A stretch of DNA of 64,000 nt from a virus, in IMG/VR virus record IMGVR_UViG_3300042446_002147, positions 1 through 64,000 of that record; one strand, given 5' to 3'. The notes beneath the pieces were generated by a model. That model saw only the letters and a list, made by a program, of their open reading frames with translations, ran no database searches and was not told the DNA's origin. Positions within the stretch are counted from its first letter, which is position 1. Each line of letters begins with the position of its first letter. A program made the position numbers and the translations under genes. Of this stretch, positions 7,838 to 16,687 are shown piece after piece.

Positions 7838-8706
7838 AAAGAAGAATTAAATTAATAGACGAACAATTTGCACAAAGTATAAATGGTGACGGATTTAATA
7901 GCTCCAATGGGGTTTTTAAAGTGAATTATAAAGCTTATACAGATTTATCTTTAGCAGTAGGAAGAGACCCAGATCCTAGCTTATTAGTTAAAGATTCAGT
8001 TTTTCAAGTGGGAGATGTAGTTAAGGGAAAAATCAAAGGTGGTAATAAAAATGCAACAGGAGAGGTGATTGAGACTAAAAAGGCAACAGATGGTAAATCA
8101 TATGTTATAAAAATACAAGCATTAAAAGACAAAAAAAATTACACACTAACACCAGGATCAATAGAATTTGTAAAAGATAACGGTAACACACAAAATACTG
8201 TGGGAATGTCAATAAGTTCAAAAGAAAAAAATGCACAGAACTTAAAATATAATGGAGGTAATATTATATGGGGTTCTATGGAAAATAAAATCATTGATCC
8301 ACTATATACAGATTTAGAAGATGAACCTGTTACAGGGCCAATGAACACTGGATGGAAAATAAAATTTGTAGAAGATCTGCCAAAAGATAATCTTATATTT
8401 AATTCAATATTAGCCGATCCAGGAGAGTCTTTGATGACTTTCTCTAGATCTGGCATAAATGATGCGTTTAATGACATCTTAAAAGCAGCAGAGGCATTCT
8501 GTTACTTCATTCATCATCCAGATCTTAATGAATATCCAATAGATCTAAAATCTATTCTTGGGGTTCTATTTTTAGAACTAAAAAATGAAAATGATGCAAA
8601 GAAACAATTCATTCAGCATTTTCCAGATTTAACAAAAAGATCATACGGAGAATCTAGAGACGAACATCACGACAAAGCAAAATCAATTATTAATAGCTTC
8701 TTATAA
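7834..8706 (+). CDS. hypothetical protein, possible head-associated protein
   Basis: This 290-residue protein is coupled to the previous gene by ATGA. Its start MKRRIKLIDE/Q fits the short targeting pattern [LIV]xE seen on head-region proteins, with a candidate cut after Glu10. Residues about 55-110 look like a small beta barrel (VGDVVKGKIKGGNKNATGEV, then YTLTPGSIEFV), reminiscent of SH3/KOW-like folds. The C-terminal third is helical and acidic. No enzyme motif is seen. It ends directly before the next ATG. Confidence 0.5.
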   Translation: MKRRIKLIDEQFAQSINGDGFNSSNGVFKVNYKAYTDLSLAVGRDPDPSLLVKDSVFQVGDVVKGKIKGGNKNATGEVIETKKATDGKSYVIKIQALKDKKNYTLTPGSIEFVKDNGNTQNTVGMSISSKEKNAQNLKYNGGNIIWGSMENKIIDPLYTDLEDEPVTGPMNTGWKIKFVEDLPKDNLIFNSILADPGESLMTFSRSGINDAFNDILKAAEAFCYFIHHPDLNEYPIDLKSILGVLFLELKNENDAKKQFIQHFPDLTKRSYGESRDEHHDKAKSIINSFL

Positions 8707-9501
8707 ATGACTATCGAAAGAAAAAGAAATCTTTTAAGAATAAGCAGAGAGAAAACAAAAAATCCAGGGATTCCTAATTTTTCTAATGTAAATTCACAGG
8801 TTTTACAGGAACCTCTTAAATCTAATCCCGTGGAAAAAAATATTATCTCAGTAAGCAGAATAAAGACTGAAGTAAAAAGCTCATATCTTGGTAAAAATCT
8901 AAATCCTGATTATATCGGGAAATTTTCAGGCGAGACATTTATTGTTGCAGGATGCGGATCTTCATTAAATTATTACACAGATTTTAGTAAGTATTATGTA
9001 ATAGGTGTTAATGATATAGAAAGAATACTTACTCCAGATTTTTTAGTGGTTGTAAACGAAGTCAGAACTTTTATGATAGGAAGATGGAATTATGTAAGAG
9101 ATTCTTTAAGTCCTGTAATTTTTTCGCATTTAGATAATCCCGGTCCAATAACAAGACAAGCTCATCTTGCAAAAATAAATATTGGCGAAAGAAGCAATCC
9201 AAATCTTGATAGAATGGATCGTGTTGATTACACTATGAATTCTCCATATATGGCTATTGTGATAGCATATCAATTAGGGGCTAAAAAAATAGGAATGGTC
9301 GGTGTAGATTTCACACAAGATCATTTCTTTTCTAATACAGGAACACACAAACTTACTAAACACACAAAAAATATAGATCAGGAATATTTGGTGCTAAGAA
9401 ATGAATTAGAAAAAAGAGGGGTAAAAGTTGCAAATCTTTCACCAATAAGTTTATTAGAGTCCTGGCCAAAAATGGATCTAGCAGGATTTGATTCCCTTTA
9501 G
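8707..9501 (+). CDS. Maf/DUF115-like (MptE-type) protein, putative glycosyltransferase
   Basis: After about 75 polar residues the protein shows a Rossmann-type core with AGCGSSLNYYTDFSKYYVIG, DFLVVVNE and GAKKIGMVGVDFTQDHFF. This set is typical of the DUF115/MptE-like superfamily, which includes Maf flagellin glycosyltransferases and is structurally close to GT42/GT29 sialyltransferases. It starts immediately after the preceding stop. Related proteins occur in the glycan island at 40818 and 42704, so it is probably part of the same glycosylation programme although it lies 21 kb away. The exact reaction is not known. Confidence 0.6.
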   Translation: MTIERKRNLLRISREKTKNPGIPNFSNVNSQVLQEPLKSNPVEKNIISVSRIKTEVKSSYLGKNLNPDYIGKFSGETFIVAGCGSSLNYYTDFSKYYVIGVNDIERILTPDFLVVVNEVRTFMIGRWNYVRDSLSPVIFSHLDNPGPITRQAHLAKINIGERSNPNLDRMDRVDYTMNSPYMAIVIAYQLGAKKIGMVGVDFTQDHFFSNTGTHKLTKHTKNIDQEYLVLRNELEKRGVKVANLSPISLLESWPKMDLAGFDSL

Positions 9502-9532
9502 AAACTTATTTCATTTTTTTTGTAAAATTAAT

Positions 9533-10288
9533 ATGGAATCAATCAAAAATGGAATAGTGATTAGAATGCCGGATTCTTCAATCATTAAAGAAAACTCTCT
9601 TGGTAAAATAATCTGTGATAGGATTAAAAGCTATATCCCTATGGGTTATAAACTTTTTATAGTGGAGCTTTCAGAAAAAGATATTGAAAATTCAACAGAG
9701 GTAACAGAAGCACAAAAGGAAAGATTCCTTTATTATTTAGAAGACCTAGATGTTAGATTAGCATTTTACATAAAAAGTAAAAATCACGTGGTTTCTACAG
9801 ATATAGAATCTAAAAAGAAAGCTAAAAAAGAAATATTAAAAATTGGGCAATTCGTTGATGAAATTGATGCTGGAAGATTTGATGTGCCCCTAATATGTCA
9901 TATAGGTGGAGCAAACGGGAATAGAAGAAAAAGTATGATGGAATTTTGTAAATTCTTCGATACCCTTCCTTGGAGAATACAGAAGCAATTATGTTTAATA
10001 AATGATGATAAGCCAAGTCTTTTTTCAGTAAAGGATCTTCTGTCAGTTAGCTATGTAGAGAAAAAGATTCCTATTGTTTTTAGAACTAGTTCACATAGAA
10101 CGAATCAAGGTGGTCTAACATATAAAGAAAGTTTTTTCTTGGCTGCTTCAACTTGGGCGGAAAGATCAAACCCTATAATGTTCTATTGTCCATCCACACA
10201 AGAAGAAACAATAACAGTTCAGGACCTAAATCCTTATAATTTAATTGTTGATGTGGCTTTTGATAATAATATACCAGAACCTATTTAG
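9533..10288 (+). CDS. UvdE-like TIM-barrel protein, probably altered active site
   Basis: HIGGANGNRRKSM, the strand LCLINDDKPSLFSVKDLL and then IPIVFRTSSHR follow the order and spacing of UV-damage endonuclease (UvdE): HxGG, LENDD, FDxHHH. However, the usual Glu of LENDD is Ile, and the HHH cluster is reduced to SSHR, so several metal ligands are missing. It may have lost repair activity or changed substrate. I chose the ATG at 9533 because it begins the conserved part and leaves a clean AATTAAT leader; an upstream in-frame ATG at 9488 would overlap the previous gene by 14 bp. The length of 251 residues is a little short for UvdE. Confidence 0.6.
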   Translation: MESIKNGIVIRMPDSSIIKENSLGKIICDRIKSYIPMGYKLFIVELSEKDIENSTEVTEAQKERFLYYLEDLDVRLAFYIKSKNHVVSTDIESKKKAKKEILKIGQFVDEIDAGRFDVPLICHIGGANGNRRKSMMEFCKFFDTLPWRIQKQLCLINDDKPSLFSVKDLLSVSYVEKKIPIVFRTSSHRTNQGGLTYKESFFLAASTWAERSNPIMFYCPSTQEETITVQDLNPYNLIVDVAFDNNIPEPI

Positions 10289-10315
10289 AAAATTCTTATA
10301 TTTGCATTAATGACA

Positions 10316-10582
10316 TTACCAGCCAACATATCCTTTAGGTTTTCTTTCATTAGTGATAGTACTACTCATTTTGTTACTAGCATTAATAAGATCATCTATA
10401 GTTTTTACGTAATATCTTGTTTGTCCTGGCATTCCCCAATCACCTTTCTTCTTAAGATCAACAAAGCCATAAGTGGTAAGTTCATCACCTACAACAGGTC
10501 CATGATTTACTCTCCCATCATTATTAGAAGCTTTTTCGAATTCATTTCTAGAACTTATGTTCTTATAACCGTATTTTTCCAT
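10316..10582 (-). CDS. hypothetical small protein, isolated antisense gene
   Basis: This 88-residue, Lys/Asp-rich protein is encoded alone on the minus strand between two plus-strand genes. Its ATG (complement of 10580-10582) lies 6 bp after a GATATATA motif (complement of 10589-10596). That motif and the balanced protein composition favour this strand over the Ser/Ile/Phe-rich open frame opposite. It has no recognised domain and ends in KPKGYVGW. The function is unknown. Confidence 0.55.
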   Translation of the reverse strand: MEKYGYKNISSRNEFEKASNNDGRVNHGPVVGDELTTYGFVDLKKKGDWGMPGQTRYYVKTIDDLINASNKMSSTITNERKPKGYVGW

Positions 10583-10588
10583 ATAAAC

Positions 10589-10596
10589 TATATATC
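10589..10596 (-). promoter_or_regulatory. GATATATA late-promoter-like motif (minus)
   Basis: GATATATA on the minus strand lies 6 bp before the ATG of the 88-residue gene at 10582. It also sits directly before the divergent exonuclease ATG at 10597. Confidence 0.45.
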
Positions 10597-11295
10597 ATGA
10601 TACAAAGAGTATTACTAGACAGCTTTCTTTTTTTCGATATAGAAACTGCAGGTCTTTACCCAACATTACAAGAAGCAAAAGAAGCAGATCCACATTTAGC
10701 AGAGCTTTGGATTAAAAGATGTAAATGGTTACATAAGCAGGTAGAACCAGGAGAATCAACTGATCCTAGCGACCTTTGGCTAACTAGATCGTCATTACAT
10801 CCTGAATTTGGTAGAGTTGTTTGTGTTAGCTTTGGTGTATTAACTCAGGAAGGAACTGAAAGAATCACAAGCTTCTATGGAGAAGACGAAAAAGACATTT
10901 TAGAAAAATCAAATAAAGTGCTAGCAAATTCAAGATCTAAAGGATTTAAAATTGCAGGGCAAAATATTAAAAACTTTGATGTACCATATTTAGGTAAAAG
11001 AATGCTTATTAATAAAATAGTCCCTGATTCTATTATACAAACATGGAATAAAAAACCATGGGAGACTTCATTTATTGATCTTGCTGAAATATTTGCATTT
11101 GGAGCTTGGGGACAAACATTCTCTTCCCTTGATTTAATATCACATGTATTAGGTGTTCCTACATCTAAAGACAATATGGACGGATCACAGGTTCATGAAA
11201 ACTACTGGGAAAATAAATCCTTTGATTCCATCAAAGATTATTGCGAGCAAGATGTAGTTTGTACAATTAATTGTTTCTTGGGCATTTCTTCATAA
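10597..11295 (+). CDS. DnaQ/PolB-type 3'-5' exonuclease
   Basis: This 232-residue protein has the three exonuclease motifs of the DEDD superfamily: FFDIETAGL (Asp14, Glu16), AGQNIKNFDVPYL (Asn, Phe-Asp), and DYCEQDVVCT with the Tyr-x3-Asp of the DEDDy type. Such stand-alone proteins resemble the proofreading domain of family B polymerases and are common in large phages, where they trim DNA ends during repair or recombination. No polymerase domain is present and none is seen nearby. Confidence 0.8.
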   Translation: MIQRVLLDSFLFFDIETAGLYPTLQEAKEADPHLAELWIKRCKWLHKQVEPGESTDPSDLWLTRSSLHPEFGRVVCVSFGVLTQEGTERITSFYGEDEKDILEKSNKVLANSRSKGFKIAGQNIKNFDVPYLGKRMLINKIVPDSIIQTWNKKPWETSFIDLAEIFAFGAWGQTFSSLDLISHVLGVPTSKDNMDGSQVHENYWENKSFDSIKDYCEQDVVCTINCFLGISS

Positions 11296-11309
11296 TTGTT
11301 TTTTATCTG

Positions 11310-11317
11310 GATATATA
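11310..11317 (+). promoter_or_regulatory. GATATATA late-promoter-like motif
   Basis: GATATATA followed by C lies 21 bp before the TTG start of the nucleotidyltransferase gene at 11339. It is the first motif of the head region. Confidence 0.45.
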
Positions 11318-11338
11318 CAATTGTAGTAATATCTAGAT

Positions 11339-12100
11339 TTGAAGAATGTCTTAAATTATAATGCTTGGCTTTTCGAAAGCGAAGAGGAAAGAAATGATTT
11401 CTATAAAGAGGAATTAAATAAATCTTTTTGGGAGGACGGTAAATTCGATCCTCATATTAGAAAAAAGCTGTTAACGATAGCTGATGATTTCTATAGTGCC
11501 CTTAAATTCAATGCAAAAATACAAGATATACAATTAACAGGTTCTTTAGCAAATTATAATTGGACTGACAAATCAGATCTTGATGTACATGTTCTTGTTG
11601 ATTTCGAAGAGATAGATGATAATACTGAATTAGTTAGAAGGGCAGTTGATGGAGCTAGATTTATATGGAATCTTAGACACAATTTAAAAATCAAAGGATT
11701 TGACGTTGAACTATATGTTCAGGATATAAATGATTTACATACAGCTTCTGGATTATTTTCTTTATTAAATAATAAATGGATTAGAATTCCTAAGTACAAT
11801 CCTCCAGAAATAGATTACAAAGATGTTGATAAGAAATTTCAAGGATTAGTATCTGATATATTAAATGTTGAAAATATCACAGCAACATCCGATTTTTCAA
11901 ACGTGTCTCCAGAAGAGATATACACATTAGCAGTAAAGTTAAAAAAGAAAATATTAGAAATGAGAAAAGAAGGCCTTTCTCGTTCCGGTGAGTTTTCTGT
12001 AGAGAACCTAGTCTTTAAAAAGTTAAGGAACGAAGGATATATAGAAAAGATCATAGAGTTAATCTCTAAGGCTTATACAAATATTTACAATGAGCAATAA
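11339..12100 (+). CDS. nucleotidyltransferase-fold protein with capsid-targeting-like N-terminus
   Basis: GSLANYNWTDKSDLDVHV (Gly68 onward, Asp80 and Asp82) is the GS...DxD signature of the pol-beta/MNT nucleotidyltransferase fold, and a possible third Asp lies in GFDVELYV. Such enzymes transfer a nucleotide to proteins, RNA or small molecules. The start is TTG at 11339, giving MKNVLNYNAWLFE/S. The L11xE13 followed by Ser matches the pattern shared by neighbouring head proteins, so the enzyme may be packaged and delivered with the DNA, like T4 Alt. That part is inference. The last 50 residues are a Lys-rich helix. Confidence 0.7.
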   Translation: MKNVLNYNAWLFESEEERNDFYKEELNKSFWEDGKFDPHIRKKLLTIADDFYSALKFNAKIQDIQLTGSLANYNWTDKSDLDVHVLVDFEEIDDNTELVRRAVDGARFIWNLRHNLKIKGFDVELYVQDINDLHTASGLFSLLNNKWIRIPKYNPPEIDYKDVDKKFQGLVSDILNVENITATSDFSNVSPEEIYTLAVKLKKKILEMRKEGLSRSGEFSVENLVFKKLRNEGYIEKIIELISKAYTNIYNEQ

Positions 12101-12101
12101 T

Positions 12102-14621
12102 ATGAAAAACATTTACGGAGGATCAAATCCTATTTTTGAAAGCATGTCTAACTCTTTAAAGGAGGATAAAGACAAAGGAACTAGCAAAGCTCCAGTTAAA
12201 GGAATGGATGTGGTTTCAGCTGTGACAACAGCTCTTAACACAGTTTTTACCATCTTACTGAATTCAAAAAACGAGAGTGCTAAAACCTCAAGAGGATTCG
12301 AAGAGATTAGAAATAAAATTATAGGGGCAACCAACTTCGGTAGTTTTAGACAATATCTAGTTTCTTTAGTTCAATCTTTTGGAGCATTAGATAATGCACA
12401 AAGAGACGCTTACGAAAAGAACGTGAAATTCATTATCGATTTATTAAGTGGAGATACTGAAGCTACTTTAAGTGATACTAAGATTTATGATAGCCTTAGA
12501 AAAGATATAATAAATAAATTATTAATTAATTTCTCAAACGACCTTAAAGAAAGAGAAACACAATTGAGAAAAACAAATCCTAAATTGTTTGGTCAGGTTG
12601 TTAAACAAGGTTTAGTTGTTAAAGAAAATGTAGATCTTGACGAGAAAAAGAAAAGCGGTGAAGAAACTGATGTGGAAGATGCAGAGTTTAGAGGAGCGGC
12701 TTTTAATAAGTCTAAAGAATCATTAGATGCTGCTAGCGGTTTTGTTGGTATGATTGACAGAGACAAATATGTACCAGTACTTAAGGATAATGAAGACGTA
12801 AAAAGATATAAAGAAATTGCAGATGGGCTTTATAAAAAAGCACAGGATATGCAAATGATAGACCGTAAAGGTTTAGTAGGTGGTAAAATTGTTACCGCTT
12901 CTGGTGAATATAAAGCTAGAGATTATAAAAGATCACAGGATGATCTATTAAATGAAATTATTAGACAGAAAAAAGAATACAACAGAGTTAAAGATGGTAT
13001 TCTTAAAAATAATAACGTCACACCTGCACCTGTAGTAACACCAGTATGTCCTCCAGGTAAAAGATATGATGAATCAAAAGGTATATGTGTTGATATAGTA
13101 GCAGCTACTGGGGATAATAAACCTAAGCCTAAGCCTAAGCCTACACCTACACCTACACCCACTACTGAATGTACATTCCCTGTACAATTAGGTAAAAGAT
13201 GTAAAGAGGTTGGAACTATTCAAACTAAATTAATGGAAATACTTCCAGCAGCAGCTGAATACCTTCCTAAGTATGGAGGTGCAGATAATAAATACGGAAG
13301 TGCTACTGCTAAAGCTGTTAATATTGTTTGGTCATACGTTTCTAAAAACACATTAAAAATAGACGGTGAATTAACAAAAGATATGTATGATACTATCTTG
13401 GCTTTAACTGCAGATGATGTAGATAAAAATTGTTACAAACCAATAGAGGTTTATGGAGCTACAGGAGCTACAGGAGCTAAAGAAAGTCTTTCTTGGGAAA
13501 TGTCAATAGAAGATAAGATAGAAGAAAGAGAAGAGATCAAAGGATCTCCAATTCTTTCTTTTGAGGATTTCTATTCTGTTATTGAAGAATCTTATAAATT
13601 CAAAAAATTAGATGAACAAACAGCAACAACACCAGTTGCAGGATCTACAGTTACTAATAAAAAATTAGTTGACTGTTGTGTTAAAGATTCTATATATGGT
13701 AACACATTAGTTAATTGTATAGGAGCTTCTGGAGCTTCTGGAGAATCAGGACCATCTGGAGACATTGAATGGAAAGGTTTAAAACCAGTACAAGATGGAG
13801 CATATACTGTATTCTACGATGAAAGCTGGGGTGATTGGTGGGGGGACGTAGCTAAGGGAGCTGTTATTACAGGTATTATAATAGGCGCAGTAATTGTTAC
13901 TGGTGGTACTGCTGCTGTAGTTCTTCCCGCTGCTGCTTTACCAGGAGCTGCTACCTTTGCTGGTGGTGCTGCTTTAGTAACAGGAGCTATAGGTGGATCT
14001 GTAGGTATAACTGTAGGAGTAATAGGTGGTGCTGCAGTAAGTAAATGGTTAGGAAATGATAGAAACCCAGTAACGATATTAGTATATAACGGATATATTG
14101 AATCCATTGCAGTAAAAGCAATGGCTAGAGGTCTTTTCAATAGTATGGGAGGAACAATATCATCACAAGATATGCTAGCAATCTATTCCACATTAATTCT
14201 ATGCAGAGGTACATTCACTGACAACGGAGACGGAAAAGCAGTATCAGTATGGGAAAAAATTAAGCAAGATTATAGTTCATTTGATGGGGATAATTTAGTT
14301 GGAGATATTAATGGAATAACGACATCACAAGGAGTTGCTGGATTCTTTAAAGATATAGTAACAGATATGGATGATCTTCCTGCATTCCCTCCTAGCTTTA
14401 AAACTAAGGATCCTACCAACGGAGGTGGATCAGTATCATTTGAGGGAGCAAAAGACGCTTGTGATGATGCAATTCAGAAATTAGACAAGAATTCAACAAA
14501 GCTTAGTGAAAACCTAAAAAATATTACAGAAAGTGATCTAGAATTATTATCTGATAATATGGGGGAGATAACCGGACAAGTAGAGGATAAAGTATCAGGA
14601 GAAGGTTCTGAAGAGGAATAA
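12102..14621 (+). CDS. large head-associated protein with PG-binding-like domain and glycine-zipper segment
   Basis: This 839-residue protein starts MKNIYGGSNPIFE/S, nearly the same opening as the gene at 20634, with the candidate protease site I11xE13. The first 340 residues are helical. A Pro-Lys/Pro-Thr linker (about 13120-13160) leads to a domain with the pattern of peptidoglycan-binding modules (IQTKLMEILP ... YGGADNKYGSATAKAVNIVW). Short Gly-Ala-Thr and Gly-Ala-Ser triplets follow, then about 65 hydrophobic Gly/Ala/Val residues (13850-14050) that could span or perforate a membrane. An ejected protein that crosses the cell wall is a reasonable guess. An ATG 12 bp upstream would overlap the previous gene. 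Confidence 0.6.
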   Translation: MKNIYGGSNPIFESMSNSLKEDKDKGTSKAPVKGMDVVSAVTTALNTVFTILLNSKNESAKTSRGFEEIRNKIIGATNFGSFRQYLVSLVQSFGALDNAQRDAYEKNVKFIIDLLSGDTEATLSDTKIYDSLRKDIINKLLINFSNDLKERETQLRKTNPKLFGQVVKQGLVVKENVDLDEKKKSGEETDVEDAEFRGAAFNKSKESLDAASGFVGMIDRDKYVPVLKDNEDVKRYKEIADGLYKKAQDMQMIDRKGLVGGKIVTASGEYKARDYKRSQDDLLNEIIRQKKEYNRVKDGILKNNNVTPAPVVTPVCPPGKRYDESKGICVDIVAATGDNKPKPKPKPTPTPTPTTECTFPVQLGKRCKEVGTIQTKLMEILPAAAEYLPKYGGADNKYGSATAKAVNIVWSYVSKNTLKIDGELTKDMYDTILALTADDVDKNCYKPIEVYGATGATGAKESLSWEMSIEDKIEEREEIKGSPILSFEDFYSVIEESYKFKKLDEQTATTPVAGSTVTNKKLVDCCVKDSIYGNTLVNCIGASGASGESGPSGDIEWKGLKPVQDGAYTVFYDESWGDWWGDVAKGAVITGIIIGAVIVTGGTAAVVLPAAALPGAATFAGGAALVTGAIGGSVGITVGVIGGAAVSKWLGNDRNPVTILVYNGYIESIAVKAMARGLFNSMGGTISSQDMLAIYSTLILCRGTFTDNGDGKAVSVWEKIKQDYSSFDGDNLVGDINGITTSQGVAGFFKDIVTDMDDLPAFPPSFKTKDPTNGGGSVSFEGAKDACDDAIQKLDKNSTKLSENLKNITESDLELLSDNMGEITGQVEDKVSGEGSEEE

Positions 14622-14629
14622 GATATATA
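14622..14629 (+). promoter_or_regulatory. GATATATA late-promoter-like motif
   Basis: GATATATA lies 13 bp before the ATG of the protease-scaffold gene, immediately after the stop of the preceding gene, so head protein expression could be boosted here. Confidence 0.5.
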
Positions 14630-14642
14630 AAGAAATAACAAA

Positions 14643-16679
14643 ATGGAAAAAAATCTAGACTACGTATTAATATTAGAAAAATCCTCTAATAATCTTAAGA
14701 CAACTAAAGATGGTGGAGAATATTTCTTAGAAGGTGTAGCTGCTGTATTTGGAGTTGAAAACTCTAATCACAGAATATATGAGGAAAATGAATATCTTCC
14801 TCACCTTGATTACTTAAAGAAAAAAATCGAGCAAAATAGATTAGTAGGTGAATTAGATCACCCTAAAGAGTTTGATGTGTCTTTAAAAAATATTTCTCAC
14901 GTTATTACAGATCTTAACTACGATAAGAATGATAGAAACGTAAAGATCAAGGTAAAACTTTTAGATACACCAGCAGGTAAAATTGCTAAGAGTTTAATTG
15001 ATGCAGGTGTTCCTATTTCTATATCATCTAGAGCAGCTGGTAATGTTAAAGAGAATAAAAAAGTAGAAATTAAGAAAATTTTTACATATGATCTAGTTGC
15101 TGATCCTGGATTCGAAAATGCTCAATTAGAAAGGGTTTACGAAAGTTTAGGATCTCATATGCCATCTGAATCTGTAAAAGATTCAATTATTTCTTCATTA
15201 ACTAATATAAATGAAAGTTTTGGGCTTAGAAAAAATTCTAACACTCAGATATATAGAATAAAAGATACGGAGAAGATCTCTAGACTTTTAAAAGAAAACG
15301 TAAATAATTCAAAGAATATGGACAATAATTTTGTCACTGCAGAAGAACTAAACGAATATTCATTAATCCTTAAAAGGGAAATGGATTCATTAAAAAATGA
15401 ATTAAGATCAGTTTCTAAAGAAACTCCTTCCATAAATAGCGCAAGCGATTCAGGATTAGAAGAAAGAATTCAAAGACTCGAAAAATATTCTGAATATCTT
15501 GCTGAAAATTTAGAATCATCTATTAAGCACGGAGATTATCTTGCAGAGAACTTAGAAGGATCTATTTCTTATAATAAATATTTAGCTGAGAACTTAGACA
15601 AAGCTATTTCCTATGCTAAATACTTAGCAGAGCACGTAGACGGCAATATTTCTTATTCTGAATACATTGCAGATAACTTAGATAATAATATCGCTTATAG
15701 CAAATATTTAGCTGAGAACTTAGATAAAAATATCACTTATTCAGAATATCTTGCAGAGAACTTAGATAAGAATATTTCTTACTCTGAATACCTAGGAGAA
15801 AATCTTGATAGAAACATTTCTTATTCTGAGTATTTAGCTGAAAATTTAGATAAGAACATTTCTTATTCTGATTATCTTGCAGAGAACTTAGATAAGAACA
15901 TTTCTTACTCTGATTATCTTGCAGAGAACTTAGATAAGAATATTTCTTATTCTGATTACTTAGGAGAAAAATTAAACGGAAATATTAACTACTCTGATTA
16001 CATTTCAGAAAAAGTTAAAAATGGTATTGAATACACAGAATACTTAGCAGAGTCTATCAACAACGGTGGAGCTACTAAAAACAATCTTACTAAGAAAGTT
16101 AATGAATCTATTAACGAAGGTAAGAGAACTTCAGGATTCTCTGGAGATTACACAGATCTTTCATCTAAAGTTGACAAATTAATTGAATCTGTTAACACTA
16201 AAAAGACTGATCAAATTATTAACGAAAACAAATATGCTTTCTTAAAACTTGTCGATGACAACACTAAGAAAGGATTTATATCTTTAAACGAGGCCGAAAA
16301 ACAAAAGGTCGTAAAAGCTCTTAATGAGCAGAACTATAATTCGGGTACGGATGTAGTTCAAATTATGGGATCTGCTTTAACTGAACAAGTTAACTCAGGT
16401 GAAAAATTCCTTGATATGATGCCAGCTGATTTAACATCTACATGGGGATCTTTAAATGAATCACAAAAAGCATCAATTATTGCTCAGAGTAAATTCTACA
16501 AATTAGATACTCCTTATCAGATCAATCACTTCTGGAGAACGAGAGGACTTTCTGCACCTGCAGCTAATCTAGAACAGATAAACGAATCCCAAAATATTAG
16601 CAACCCTGTAAATACTGGAGTAAGTAATTCTTACATGCAGAATATTGCAGCAGAGCTAGAAAAAAGATTTAAAAAATAA
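14643..16679 (+). CDS. prohead protease fused to scaffold (gp21-gp22-like)
   Basis: Residues 1-170 match the T4 gp21/herpes-assemblin type prohead protease: GELDHPKEF carries the catalytic His73, and ISISSRAAGNV the catalytic Ser128/129. In T4 the protease and scaffold are separate genes; here the same chain continues into 13-14 tandem 14-residue units (about residues 280-475, consensus YLAENLDKNISYSE) and a C-terminal core-protein-like region of 200 residues. Most units contain LAE, which fits the LxE cleavage rule of T4-type proteases, so the scaffold could be chopped unit by unit after assembly. The N-terminus VLILE/K also has an IxE site. It lies directly before the capsid gene, as expected. 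Confidence 0.85.
   Translation: MEKNLDYVLILEKSSNNLKTTKDGGEYFLEGVAAVFGVENSNHRIYEENEYLPHLDYLKKKIEQNRLVGELDHPKEFDVSLKNISHVITDLNYDKNDRNVKIKVKLLDTPAGKIAKSLIDAGVPISISSRAAGNVKENKKVEIKKIFTYDLVADPGFENAQLERVYESLGSHMPSESVKDSIISSLTNINESFGLRKNSNTQIYRIKDTEKISRLLKENVNNSKNMDNNFVTAEELNEYSLILKREMDSLKNELRSVSKETPSINSASDSGLEERIQRLEKYSEYLAENLESSIKHGDYLAENLEGSISYNKYLAENLDKAISYAKYLAEHVDGNISYSEYIADNLDNNIAYSKYLAENLDKNITYSEYLAENLDKNISYSEYLGENLDRNISYSEYLAENLDKNISYSDYLAENLDKNISYSDYLAENLDKNISYSDYLGEKLNGNINYSDYISEKVKNGIEYTEYLAESINNGGATKNNLTKKVNESINEGKRTSGFSGDYTDLSSKVDKLIESVNTKKTDQIINENKYAFLKLVDDNTKKGFISLNEAEKQKVVKALNEQNYNSGTDVVQIMGSALTEQVNSGEKFLDMMPADLTSTWGSLNESQKASIIAQSKFYKLDTPYQINHFWRTRGLSAPAANLEQINESQNISNPVNTGVSNSYMQNIAAELEKRFKK
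15480..16070 (+). repeat. 42-bp tandem repeat encoding the scaffold rod
   Basis: Thirteen to fourteen units of 42 bp encode 14-residue repeats with consensus YLAENLDKNISYSE. The central units (about 15720-15960) are nearly identical and the outer ones more diverged, which is typical of growth by unequal exchange in the middle. Two heptads per unit would suit a coiled-coil rod whose length could influence capsid size. Confidence 0.9.
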
Positions 16680-16687
16680 TTTAAAAT

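Noticed and set aside
10310-10600. 96-codon frame on the plus strand
   Set aside because: It has an odd Ser/Ile/Phe composition and no signal; the minus-strand gene has GATATATA 6 bp before its ATG.
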